From Bolinopsis microptera (lineage: Eukaryota; Ctenophora; Tentaculata; Lobata; Bolinopsidae): a DNA stretch of 64,000 nt. The stretch covers positions 248,001 to 312,000 of the forward strand of contig NC_087073.1 in assembly GCF_026151205.1 (NCBI RefSeq), written 5' to 3'. Below are positions 45,047-56,845 of the stretch, in pieces; the first letter of the stretch is position 1; each line of letters begins with the position of its first letter. Both the position numbers and the translations under genes were made by a program. A model generated the notes under the pieces. It was not told the origin of the DNA. It did not search any database and worked only from the letters and a program-made list of their open reading frames with translations.

Positions 45047-47023
45047 TGTCTACTCAATGAAGATATGCTGAGCGCTAAAGCCGATTGAAATGTTAATGTC
45101 TAAAGTATAAAATTTCGGCGGTCACGCCGCGCATTTTGCGCGCTGTGCCGCTATTTTTGGCCCATCTTATCAGATATTATTTACAATGTACTCGCACAGT
45201 ACATGCAGGGCATGCCTCAAGATCATATTAGTGTAGGAATCATTATGTTTTCAACAATTCATTATATGTCGAATTCAGCAGTGGGTCCTCTCTTCGTCCG
45301 GTTTGTGTGTTTGTCGCCTGTCTGGACTCTCGTAGTCATGTAATTTTTAATTTTTAATTTCTAATTTGTTATTTTAATTTTAATTTTAATTTCTCAATTT
45401 TCTAAATGTGTGTTCTGCTCCGGGACTCGATTACCGTTTCGGCTTTCTTGAGACTGTAAATTTGGAAAGCCAACTATGCGGGGCTCCTGCCCACCGGCAC
45501 TGAAGAGTGATCAAAGAATTAACTAAAATTTCCTAATATAACGATTGAATATAGAGTTGTTTAACCGGCGCGGCCATGGGTGTGTGGCCTAGCTTTGGCT
45601 GCACACCTATGACTGCGCTGTTGCTGGTGGACAGGCGCAGTTTTTGTTGTGCAGTAGTGTTGCAAGAGAATAAAACCAACTTATTATGTACTAAATGGAA
45701 TCAAGAATATTATTGACTATATTTGATAACGATGAATTGTAAATTTCGATCAATTTATATTTTTCGGTCTCCAATTATTGAACTGCGGAAGCTGGTTGCC
45801 TCAACAATGTTGACTATGCATGGTATGACTGAATTGTAAACACGTGATAATTGAACGAAAAATAAATGATGAACATGATTCAAAAACTGTAAACCACCAA
45901 ATGAATTATCGCTTAAATTTAAATAAGTATTTAAACAAAAACCATCATGTGCCGTTAAGCAGCAGGGCGCGGCTCATCTGGGCCACAGCAAATCGGCGAA
46001 AATGGGTTCGAAAAAGCCACTATTGGCACTCGAGTCCTTGATCTTTCCGATGGTTCACTGGGGCTTTTGAGCTGCCGTCCTTCAGCTTCTGTAAACTGAA
46101 ATTACTACCAATCCAAGTTGAGGCAATCAGCCGACGCGCGGCTTTTATGGTTATATATGATATGTTTAATCTGTAATAAAGATCAAAATTCAAATTTGTT
46201 TCTCTAAAAATTTGTTTCTCTCTTTTGAGTACGACGAACGATGACACCACCACCAGCCGTTAATTAATAAGTCCATGGGTGACGGGATAAAGTTAAAGTA
46301 AGATGTGTAATTTCATATTGCCTATCACCTATCACCAAAGTTACTTTGCATATACTGCTTCTAGTTACACGATAGCGATCTCAGTTCCCAATAACGTGTG
46401 ACCCAACAGAAGGGATTGTGGAAGGACACGTACATTTTTCATTAACACGTGCCCTGATTACCCCCTCCGTTGAGCTACTATACGGGGAACGTTGATGGTT
46501 GACCGCCAGTCTGTAGTCAGATCGTTAATAAATTTTACTTTAAAATTGGTTGCCGGGTGATGGTGTCAGTGAGAGACGTTAAGTTAGGTGAACATTGGTA
46601 CAAAAATATAATAATATAGCAGTTTATCTCAAAGTTAAAATCACTATTTGTTAAAGTATACAAACAGTTCTATTCAAAAGAACAAAGTCCGAGAGCAGAG
46701 ATAAGAGAAGATTTGGAGACTATACACGCATATGTGGGGTTTAAATTTGGTATTAGTAATTTTAGGGTTCGACCGAAAATGTTGGTCGGTTGGTTAATAG
46801 GGAGCAGTCACTGTCATTAGAATTATCAGATTAGGAGCAACAATTAGAATCAAATTGGACATATTGTGTATTGTGGCCCAGAAATCAGTGAAACCTAGAA
46901 TGGCGGTAAAATGCTAGCGCGCCTGAAAATAAAGAAGTATATCCATGATAATGACGTTTGGCGGCAGCGCCTGCCGATACCTGGATTATATATATATATA
47001 TTATTATATTGTGTTTAACTTAG
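45047..47023. other. non-coding region between LINE copies 2 and 3
   Basis: Probably 3' UTR of copy 2 (plus) on the left and 3' UTR of copy 3 (minus) on the right. 46412-46480 resembles 38777-38850. 45570-45650 contains an imperfect hairpin (gtgtggcctagctttggctgcacac; ctgcgctg...caggcgcag). A (ta)n tract is at 46988. No gene recognised. Confidence 0.45.
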
Positions 47024-50000
47024 AATTCAGTGAAATTTTTGTCATTCCATTCAGCACCATACCTGTTTTGGGCATTCATCAATGACTTTTGTAATTTATT
47101 CTTAACAGAAGAACAAGAGGAATTAAAATTATATGAGCCAATTTTACAAAACTCATTCCACAGCCACGCTGATTTATAGATGAATTGTTTAGTTGGAGAA
47201 GGTGTGATTATTATTACATATTGTCTTTCCTATGAGATATGGTGAACAAAGAGAACATTGAAATTGGTACTCTTGTCTTAATTATCTTTAAAAATTCCAT
47301 TAGGCAACGTAGTCTATATAGGTTCTCTACAGCTAGTAATTTATGTTTTGCAAATAGAGGTTTGGAAGACTCCTTAACATAAAAATCGCAACCCAAACGT
47401 TGGGAGCCAAACGGTCTAACTCTAGCACATGTTTTGAATTTGTCTACATATCTTTTATGGTCTCCGAATAGAATTCTTATACATTTCTTCTGGGTAATAA
47501 ATAGTGGTTTTAACTGGATATTAGGAATACCTCCCCAGACAGAAATAGCAAAACCGAGATGTGATTCAAAGAGAGAATGGTAAATTTGTTTATATATAGT
47601 GATTCTGGTAAGCATTTCTTAATACGGTAGATACGTCCACAAGCACTGCTTAGTTTTTTGTTAAGGGATTGTATGTGTGGTTTCCAACTTAATTTGTCAT
47701 CAATAATTACTCCAAGGAATTTAGTTTGAATAACACGCTTGATTACCTTGTTATTCATGGATAGGTAATAGCTATCTATATCGGCGTTTAATTCATTATT
47801 GTTACGTTTATTTGGAGAGAAGTACATGTAACAGCACTTTTTTACATTAATGTGTAGTAGGTTTACTATCATGTACTTATTAACAGCCTGCAGTATTTTG
47901 TTAGCCATGTCATATACCTTATCCTTTGAGTCGGCTGCAACAAATATATTAGTGTCGTCAGCAAATAGAACAAATTTACCTAGACTTGTTATATTACAAA
48001 TATCATTTATGTACAGTATGAACAGTAGAGGTCCGAGCACACTCCCTTGGGGGACTCCAAATTCTACAGGTAATTCATCAGATTTTACATCAAGAACGTC
48101 CACAAATTGTTTTCTATTAGATAAATAACTAGAGATAAGATTTAGAGCATTTCCTCGGATACCATAGTTATTTAATTTTGTTATTAGCTTAGAGTGGTCT
48201 AGGGTATCAAAGGCTTTAGAAAGATCTACGAAGACACCTAGTACGTGCTGCTTTTTGCTAGTTAACGATTCAATACCAATGAAACGAAAAGTTTTCAATG
48301 AAACGAAAAGTTTTATTTTACATTCCTTTAATCATAAATAAAATAAGAGCTTAAACCACGAATTAGTTAGCTAGAAGTAAACTTGAGGAAATATTTTTGG
48401 TGATTGTATATAATTATTTAAAAAACTTTATTTGGTTGTTAGTATTTTTATTATGGTACCTAAGTGGTTGAATTTAGTGAGACAAGGTCAGTTTCTCTAT
48501 TATCTTAGAAAAATTTCTACTTTACAGTAGGCAATGCTGAGTGGCAGGAATGAGGGACCAAAACGCTTGGGGCTAACAATGGCCCATTTACAAACCACTT
48601 CAGACATGGCAATGATGTCATTTATGCTTAATTCGTCTGAAACTGACCCTACTGCACTTGTAACATTCTATAAAAATCTCTTCTAAAATAGGTATAAAAT
48701 GCATAACACAAAACACACAAACAAAATGTTTATAATCCTTATATAATAAATTTCTATAGAACTTTTAAATTTCTATAAAACTAATAAACCTATATATTAT
48801 ATTCATTTTGCACCCAGAGAAAGATGTGATCACAGAGGTAGTTTCGATATTATGTTCATGACAAGGTATGGGGCTGCTGCAAGTTATATTTTGCTAAGAT
48901 ATTACCGCTTTTTCAAGCTTAAGTAATCTAGGCAAGGTCAATTTTAAAGTTTTTGAATTTTGTCGAACGCTGTTTAAGGCTAAGTTCCAGTCATTTGGTT
49001 CTCCTTCCTTTTGAGTGTGAGTGATGGTGATTCTTATGGATGATTTGAGGTGATTGGGCTTATAACAGGTGAATGTAGTTAGCATGAGATTTTGTCGTAC
49101 TGTATTCCATATTGTCCCTGCTCTGTATATGTAGCTGTCTGATGGTCTAGGTGTGAGAATGAGTGTCTCTTTGCCAAGTCTGCCAGATGTTTCAAAGAGG
49201 GAGTATAGTGATATAATATGTTCTACAGAATAATTAAGTGCATGACTAGTGGAATGCCCTTTTCTGAAACCAAATTGGTTTTCATGAATTATTCCCTTAG
49301 AGGTTAAGAAACTATACAACCTAGCATATATCAGTTTTTCTAGTATTTTCCCAAAAACAGGTAGTGTCGATACGGGTCTATAATTTCCTAAAAGCTGTTC
49401 ATCTTCCTTTTTGTAAATCGGACTAATTCTCCCTGTCTTAAGTTCTTCAGGAAATAGGCCTTCTTGCATGCATCTATTGAAATACTTCACTAAATACGGT
49501 GCAATTACTTGACACGACTTCTTAATTACATGAATAGATATGTCGCTTGATTTACCATTTTTTAATTCGTTTATGGTCTCTATCATTTCAGCACTGTCAC
49601 AGTCTTTAAGATAAATACTGGATGTGATGGATTTCGGGAGGTAGTCGGTAAATGTTGGTAAATCATTTATTCTTAAATAGTCATGAGAATACACTTCATT
49701 AAGATTAGATGCAATGGAAGCAAAGTACTTGTTGAACTCATTTGCAATTACACGACGATTGGTTACACGCTCATTATCAATAATAAAGTTAGGTTTCGTC
49801 TGACGTCTCTTCTTACCACGTAATTCGTTAATTATCTGCCAAGTTTTCTTGCTGTCACCAATACATTCAGCAATCTTTCCCCCGTGATACTTATGTTTTG
49901 CACAATTAATGAGGTGGTTTAATAACTTCCGGTGTGCTTTAAATTCCTGATGACGCATTACCTTATTTGTACAGTGATAACAAAGACAGTCTGATTGGTT

Positions 50001-51410
50001 GGGTGTTGAGGTGTTAAGACATGCCTTTTTCCTGCCTTTATCTTAAGTTCATAAAGCTCATGTTTTCTATTTACAGAGTTAATTAGGCCTGACGTAATTC
50101 ACGGATTATTCCTAGCGGTTCGTTTAGAACACTTAGGTTGCTCTAGTTTACATGCGTTGTCTAGTTGTTGATTAAATACTGAGACAAAGTCGGTGAAATT
50201 CTCTGGTGGCCTATTTAACAAATCGTTATCGAGTGCTTTAACAAAATGATCAACGTTAGTTCCACAATAATCGTAGTATTGGGTGTACTTTTGCTCGTGG
50301 GCCTCATTACTGACTAGGGGTGATTTGAATATGTGGAATACAGCGTGATGATGGCTGATGCAAGTACTTATTGATCCAGAGTAAACAGAATTTTCTATGT
50401 TGGTAGTGAGTATGTTATCAATGCATGATTGCTTACATCCTGGTTTGTGGTGCGTGTAGGTGGAGATTAGAGGTGACAGACCAAAGCCTAATATCAAGTT
50501 TTCGAAGTCCTGAACAAGTTTGGTGTTTTCATCATGTAAATCAATGTTAAAATCGCCAATTAGGTGGACATTATTCTTTGGACATTGTTCAATAATCTTC
50601 TTAAGTTCGTTGAGTGCTTCGGTGGAATTTCCACTTGGGGGACGATACACTACGCCTACATGGAGGGGTTCATCATGTTGGACGGTTACAAATATAGTTT
50701 CTAGATTTTCTGATACCCATGATAACTCATCGTTTACGACTCCATTAAGAGTGTCTTTTATGTATAACGCTACACCACTTCCTTTTACTTTATTGACATA
50801 TTTATCTTGATAAAAACGATTATACCCTTCTAAATGGTAAACACTACTTTCGTCTATTGTAACATTAGTTTCAGCAAGTCCAATGAATTGGAACTTTCCG
50901 GCTATTCTGTCTAACTCCATGGTGAAGGCGTCAAAATTTGTTTTATTACCATCAATGTTTTGAAAGATCGTTGAGCAGTTATTTTCAAAGTGCGGTTTCA
51001 TTAGTATATTAAATTCCTTAAGTGTATAAGACTTACAGTTTTCTAGCATATCAGAGATTTTCTGAATACAAGGGTCTTCAGAGTCGACCATTACTTTAAA
51101 AGGATTGTGTTTAATAGGGATAGAATGTTTACAGTTTGTACAGTAGAAATTTTCGTTAATTATTTGTGCTTGAGATGACTTGAAGCATTTAGCATGGAGA
51201 ATTCTATTACAGTTAAAGCATTCAAAGTGGGGAAGCCCTAATCCAATACTCTTTTGACAGTGATTGCAAATTTCTTTTTGAAGACGATTAATCATACCTG
51301 ATTTAACCGCCAGACGTCGTCTGCTGAGATGCAGCCGAGTCTTTAGCCACATTGCTGTATAGTCTTCCATTCACTCTACCAGAGCGTCTTCTCTTGTCTT
51401 TTCCACCATT
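47024..51410 (-). pseudogene. LINE copy 3: PHD-EN-RT retrotransposon, broken
   Basis: The ORF1 tail lies at 51303-51410. ORF2 starts near 51370 (MEDYTAMWLKTRLH), with PHD finger CNHCQ...FECFNCNRILHAKCF...FYCTNC. The endonuclease is complete (FQNIDGNKTNFD, LAETNV, VYRPPSGN, IGDFNIDLHD, SCIDNI, SHHHAVF). At 50098 a Trp codon (NNPWIT in copy 2) is a TGA stop. A frameshift follows near 50025. The RT resumes at 49958 (KTWQIINELRGKK... to FRKGHSTSHALNYSVEHI), is interrupted at about 49217 by another LINE fragment, resumes at 48276 (SKKQHVLGVFVDLSKAFD, FADDTNIF) and carries further frameshifts near 47600 and 47214. Non-functional. Confidence 0.88.
48277..49217 (-). mobile_element. 5'-truncated fragment of a second LINE nested in copy 3
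   Basis: Copy 3's coding frame jumps from SVEHI (about 49218) to ESLTSKKQHV (48276); in copy 1 the two are contiguous. The intervening 941 bp start with a different LINE C-terminus (LILTPRPSDSYIYRAGTIWN, stop at 48894). They continue with a 3' UTR and end in tandem attgaaaacttttcgtttc repeats. The last ~245 bp recur at 63040-63277. Target duplication is short (about aata) and not precisely placed. Confidence 0.82.
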
Positions 51411-51420
51411 TAGTCTAAGA

Positions 51421-53214
51421 AATATTGATTGTTTAATTATCCCTGCAAGAACTCTAGCCCCAGTCCCATCTCCAGAAAGTTGAGAACTTGCTAGGAACCA
51501 GCACTTAGGGACACAATTTTGCTGAGAAACGGATTCGTGTGCTGAAAATTGATACTCAATACTAAGTATTGTATCAAAAAATTTTCACCGATGGCGATAA
51601 TAAGGAAGCGAGTATGAAAAATTCATTGAAACAAGGAAATTTATTTTACGTCTACTTTTTGCAATACAAGGAAATGAAAATTGTAGCTAGGGAAATAGTG
51701 GTCGTTTACACATTACGTAATCACTGAGGGGGAGGACTGTACTTAATGATTATGATTGAGTTATTTGAAAACAATACCCATAATATATATAACAGATACA
51801 ACATCAACAGTCACAGCAGGAGGTACGACCCCTTGATGTGACGGGCTGTTGATGATGGACATGGTTTGACAAACGTTGACCAACCCGGAGTTTTTGGAAT
51901 ATATCGTATACAAAGCCGTACAGGATGTAAAAGGACGTGAAAACAAAAGGACGTGAAAACAAGAGAATTTGTGTTTATCAAGAAAACAACATAATGTAAT
52001 GTCGAGAATATTACAGCTCGAGCCGTTATCACTGAATGCATCAAATAAAGGTATATAATATATAAAGTAAAATACAACGTAGCGCTCGATTTTAATAAAT
52101 ACGTAAAAAGTTCGAAAATAAGAGATGCGCCGCGCAATACTAACTATATATATATATAAATTAAATTTTAATCTTAATAGTATTCAAATACTTTATAAAT
52201 CATAAAATAAGTCAAATTTATTTTTGGCATGTTGTTTTATTTATCTTTTTAAAATGGAAAAATTTTTTTTGAGCATTCACTGCACTAATTTCAGCATTAT
52301 TTAAATTAAATTGAAAAGAATTGCTGTTTTGTACAACACTAAATATTGAACAATTTTTTGACAGTATAGATGCTGAAATGCAGGCATGCCTGCAGTCAAA
52401 TTTCGAAAAAAAATTGCAATTATTCAAATTAATACGTTTACCCAAGATGCGCGCAATAAAAGCCGCGCATATTAGTCTATTTCAGATAAGTCAGAGTTGC
52501 TCAAATCTGTATTACGAATCGAGCGCTCATCCGTGGGTTTAAGGGACACATCTTATTTCTGAAATTTTTAAATACATAACATCTGTGGTAGATAATTTCA
52601 AATACGTCATGCGAGATGCACCAACATTAATGAACAAACGTTTCTTATTATGATATGACCCAGTTGACGGGGTATTCACATATCGTGAGATTTGAGATGA
52701 CGCAGGAATGCAAGTTTTATTCCTTTTATGCCTCGCACTTTGTACTAGAAACAGATCAATGAACAATAAATGCAAGTCGCGGATAACGCAAATTTAAAGT
52801 GATATACCCTAATATACCGATAAGACAACTCCAAATCAGTGAATATCGGAAAAACCGAAGCCACCCATGTCCTTGACTAAACACTTATTGTCTGTTGTGT
52901 AAATTTCTTCTTGTTATAAATCAAACAATATGTTTTATTATCGAACTGAAAACTGGTAATAAAAATGCATAATTTCAATTTATAGAACTTCAACTATTAT
53001 TAGGCAGTTCAAGTGTATATTAAGATGTTTATATTGAGATGCCGGTGTAAATACGTTGTTAGATGAGTTGATGAGTTATGACAGCAGATAATATCTACAT
53101 ACTAAAAAAATGATCCAATTTAAGCTATAATTCGTTACAATTTCCCGAATAAACTTTGCTCATTCGTGTTTCAAATTTATCAAAATAAATTACGTAGTAG
53201 TTAAAAATTAAAAA
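51421..53214. other. AT-rich non-coding stretch
   Basis: No host gene recognised. Possible degraded ORF1 of LINE copy 3 near 51421-51600. A (ta)n tract is at 52147, and a perfect 14-bp palindrome gcaggcatgcctgc at 52382. Confidence 0.45.
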
Positions 53215-53755
53215 CTATTAGAGCAAGAACACAACAATAGTCTCTTTAATTATGCAATTCATTATTCAAGTACATACTTAATAATTTGGAATATTGAAGG
53301 GGTACAGGTAGCACTCACATAAAATTAATGCAATGAATACTCCATGCTACAATGCTATCATTATGATAAAACGTTCAACAAACCGTTATCATACAACCAT
53401 CGAAATATATGATAAAAATGAATTCAAACCTTTTGAAGGTATAAAACTTTGTAAAATTTGGTTATTCATAATGAAAGAATGAATATATTTAAAATCACGG
53501 AATGAAACATATCCCCCGGTTAATAAAACAATATTAATTACAGTCACAAGGTAAATTAAACTACCCCAGCCCATTTGTATAATAATATAAATAGATCTTT
53601 CATTTTAACTGAAAATTGCTGCACGAAACAAAAAATACCGTGTTCAAACTATCACATAGTTCTGATATATTTAGCAATGAAACCCATCATACTGCTGTAA
53701 GTGCACAAAGTCAAATTACGGCAACATGCAACATGATTTCAATCTTTTAATCCAT
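53215..53755. repeat. dispersed repeat, copy A (intact)
   Basis: About 540 bp repeated in the same orientation at 53890-55370. Landmarks: tctctttaattatgcaattc, gaaggggtacaggtagcac, catatcccccggttaat, accccagcccatttgtataa and aaaattgctgcacgaaac. Copy A lacks the insertions present in copy B, so it shows the empty sites. Confidence 0.85.
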
Positions 53756-53984
53756 ATATTCTAATAAATTATTGAGCCCTCATCAATAAAACAATATTAA
53801 ACACGTTGAAATAGGGATTTTAAAAACAGTCCATGTGGGTTGAGTGTGAAAAAACACATAATGTTTCAATTTGATTTAGAAATCAAAACAACAAGAGAAC
53901 ATGAGAACAACAACAGTCTCTTTAATTATACAATTCATTATTCAAGTACATACTTAATAATTTGGAATATTGAAGGGGTACAGG

Positions 53985-54098
53985 TAGCACACCAAATGGG
54001 CATTATATTTTATGAATTGTTTTACATCTTTTTATTCTGTAAAATGTGCTAAAATTAAAATTCTTGTTTCATTGAAAAAAATTCTTGTTTCATTGACT
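53985..54098 (+). mobile_element. LINE 3'-end insertion with ttcttgtttcattgaaaa repeats
   Basis: Starts accaaatgggcattatattt and ends in two tandem units of attcttgtttcattga. It is absent from the equivalent position of copy A (about 53313). Same family as 34684-34890. Severe 5' truncation, as typical of LINEs. Confidence 0.8.
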
Positions 54099-54322
54099 CA
54101 CATAAAATTAATGATACAATGAATACTCCATGCTACAATGCTATCATTATGATAAAACGTTCAACAAACCATTCTCATAAAACCATCAAAATATGTGATA
54201 AAAATGAATACAAACCTTTTGTAGGTATAAAACTTTGTAAAATTTGGTTATTCATAATGAAAGAATGAATATATTCAAAATCAAGGAATTAAACATATCC
54301 CCCGGTTAATGAAATAATATTA

Positions 54323-55158
54323 CTAAGACAGGGACGTTTCAACTGGCGCCATGATCAGGTTCTACGTGAAATCATGAAGACTGTTTCATCACAGATTGAC
54401 GAGTTTAATTCCGACATCGCCAAGGAATCGAAGAGGGCACCGTCGGTCTTTCACAAGGCAGGCAATAAGCGCGAGAAGGTTACCTTAGCTGACCCAACGA
54501 CTGGAAGATAATATTTGATGAGGATGAGAGACAGAGGAACTTCCCGCAGCACATTGCAGCTACACCACTAAGACCTGATGTAGTGATCTATTCAGATAAA
54601 GCAAAGAAGGTTTATCTAATGGAGCTGACCTGTGGAGTGTGGAAATGAGCAGAACTTTGCTGATCAAGAGAAGCGAAAGATGAAGAGATATCAGCAGCTG
54701 ACAGAAGAGATAGAAGCCAACGGATGGGCTTGCAAGCTCCAGACAGTAGAAGTGGGAGCTCGAGGCATTTACAACTATTATAGCCTCCCAACATTTATGA
54801 ACCACCTGAACGTAAAGAACAAAGAGAAGAAGAAGGCCTGCATGAAGATCGCTGAGATCAGCCTGAGGGAATCGTATACCATCTATTTGTCCAGAAACAC
54901 TACCATATGGACAGATGATTGGGAGTTAGTCAAGAGACCAGTAATAGCATAGTAGGAGCGTAGAATGTTTGGGCCCAGAAAAACATGTTTAATACCGCTA
55001 TGAACCCGTCATAAGCCGGGGACTAGTGACTACTATGAAAGTGATGATGCTGTGTTGTTGAAAGACCTTCGACCAATCAAAGATGTACCTCATCACGCCA
55101 AGCAGTTATGCTTGTAGGTGAATATACACATATAGAGTACAACAACTTTATAACACTC
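54323..55158 (+). pseudogene. 5'-truncated LINE with restriction-like endonuclease (RPDX14E)
   Basis: The reading frame DWKIIFDEDERQRNFPQHIA continues into RPDVVIYSDKAKKVYLMELT. This is R-P-D, 14 residues, E, the signature of the restriction-like endonuclease found C-terminal to the RT in R2/NeSL/R4-type LINEs. After one frameshift near 54640 the next segment (FADQEKRKMKRYQQLTEEI... VEVGARGIYNYYSLPTF, 54632-54952) continues the same domain. A 54480 in-frame TAA in the first frame and the frameshift make it dead. The RT itself is missing. Confidence 0.72.
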
Positions 55159-56342
55159 CACAGTGACAAGGTAAATCAAACTACCCCAGCCCATTTGTAT
55201 AATAATATAAATAGATTTTTCATTTTAACTGAAAATTGCTGCACGAAACAAAAAATTCCGTGTTCAAACTATAACCTAGTTAGAAATATTTAACAATGAA
55301 ATACAAGAGTTGATCAGACTGCTGTGCTTAAATTAAGTGCACAAACGGAAACATGCAACTGATTTTAATCAACAACAAAATCAGTAAAATCTTTCCAGTG
55401 CACCCTTGCGAGATTTTCCTTTGGAATTCTTTACCAAGTTGTTCACAGTTACACTGGTCACTGATGCTACTGAGACTGGGTCTCTTGCTGCTCCTTCATA
55501 GTACGCCCGTGTGCCAAATTTGAACTTGCGTAACGCAACATTACCGTGAGGATCTTGTCGTCTGTCCAGATATGGAACGCCAACTTGGTTCATAGTGTCT
55601 GCAACTTTCTGAACAAACTGGCGGTTGTTACCAATAGGTGGTCCATTTCTCTTGACGAACATCTCCTTCTGTAGTCTAAGATCGTCGTTGTGGGGTCCAG
55701 CATTAGTGTACCGGTTGCTATGGTACATCTCCATCTCTGAACCGAGTGTCTCACACAAAGCTTCAGACACTGCAGCTGTCAGGAGTACCGTCAACAGATG
55801 AAGCATACCAGGACAGACCATAGATCTCAACTGTTGAGTAATAAGTAGCTTCTTGCAGTAGTGTTGAAGACTACATGTCACGCCTTGTAGTGTCCGATCT
55901 CTATCCACCTCGTCTTTTGCTTTCTTCAACTGGAGAACGAGCATCGAAAAAGAAGCATCGTTCACTTGATTTGGGTCACGACTAAGTCTCTGAAGAGGGC
56001 CCAACTCGACCACCTTGACAGTTGTGAAAGCTGCCCCCAAGCTAGGAATATCTGTGAACTGTGCACCTAAGCATTGACCCTGACCATGACGATTGAGCTG
56101 TCTAGTATTGTCAGGCACATATGCATGACATAAGCTACACCGTTTGTTTTCTGGTATCAATACATCGACGTAGTCAATGTTCAGCTCAGCTTCTAGCTTG
56201 TTGAGGAAGTGTCCAGCAGCTGGTAGACGTGTTGTTGACTCTCGCCACCACTTGGTATTGGAATACCAATAATACCGGATGACAGCTCTCATTCTAACGA
56301 TCATGTCCTGATGGCGTCTGTTTAATTCCAACATTTCTCTGT

Positions 56343-56477
56343 TGTTATGAATCGTTGTGACAAGGTAAACGCAAGACTAAAAGCTAAAAGCTAAACCAAA
56401 ACCAAAACCAAAACCCAGGTAGTCATCCTGAATAGTATATCGGTTAATCATACAATAAATTACTAGAATATATAACA
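56343..56477 (-). repeat. 3' LTR of the Ty3-type element
   Basis: 135 bp, identical to 61166-61300. Internally to it (minus sense) lies AACGGGA, a short candidate polypurine tract. The LTR contains a ccaaaa triplicate and a duplicated taaaagc. Confidence 0.93.
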
Positions 56478-56845
56478 TCCCGTTCAACTAAAAAGTGTTA
56501 AAAACAATATAGATTTAATAATTTAACTGAATTCGTAAAAAAATGTGATATAAATCGATCGTACAAAATTTAAAATGTTGAAAACGTGGTCAAAATGAAA
56601 TCTACAAAATTGTTAAGTGAACTCACGTGAAAATGTTGAAACGTGTTGCGCTCGCTACACGATTTAAAACTTAGCGCATTCCGTTTAAAACAAAAAATAA
56701 CGTGTTATTCTTCAAAACTTAAACGTGACAGGGAATATTTAATAACTTTACGTTTGATCTGGATAATTTAACTGGATTAATGTGTGGTTAGATTTACACA
56801 TTCAAAATAAAACAACTGTCATAAAATGTGATAATGAAACGTGTT

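Larger units (their letters stand above)
53890..55370. repeat. dispersed repeat, copy B (two insertions)
   Basis: Same unit as 53215-53755 but split by a 115-bp LINE 3' end (53985-54098) after caggtagcac and by an 835-bp LINE fragment (about 54323-55158) after aataatatta. Without these the unit would be about the length of copy A. Confidence 0.85.
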
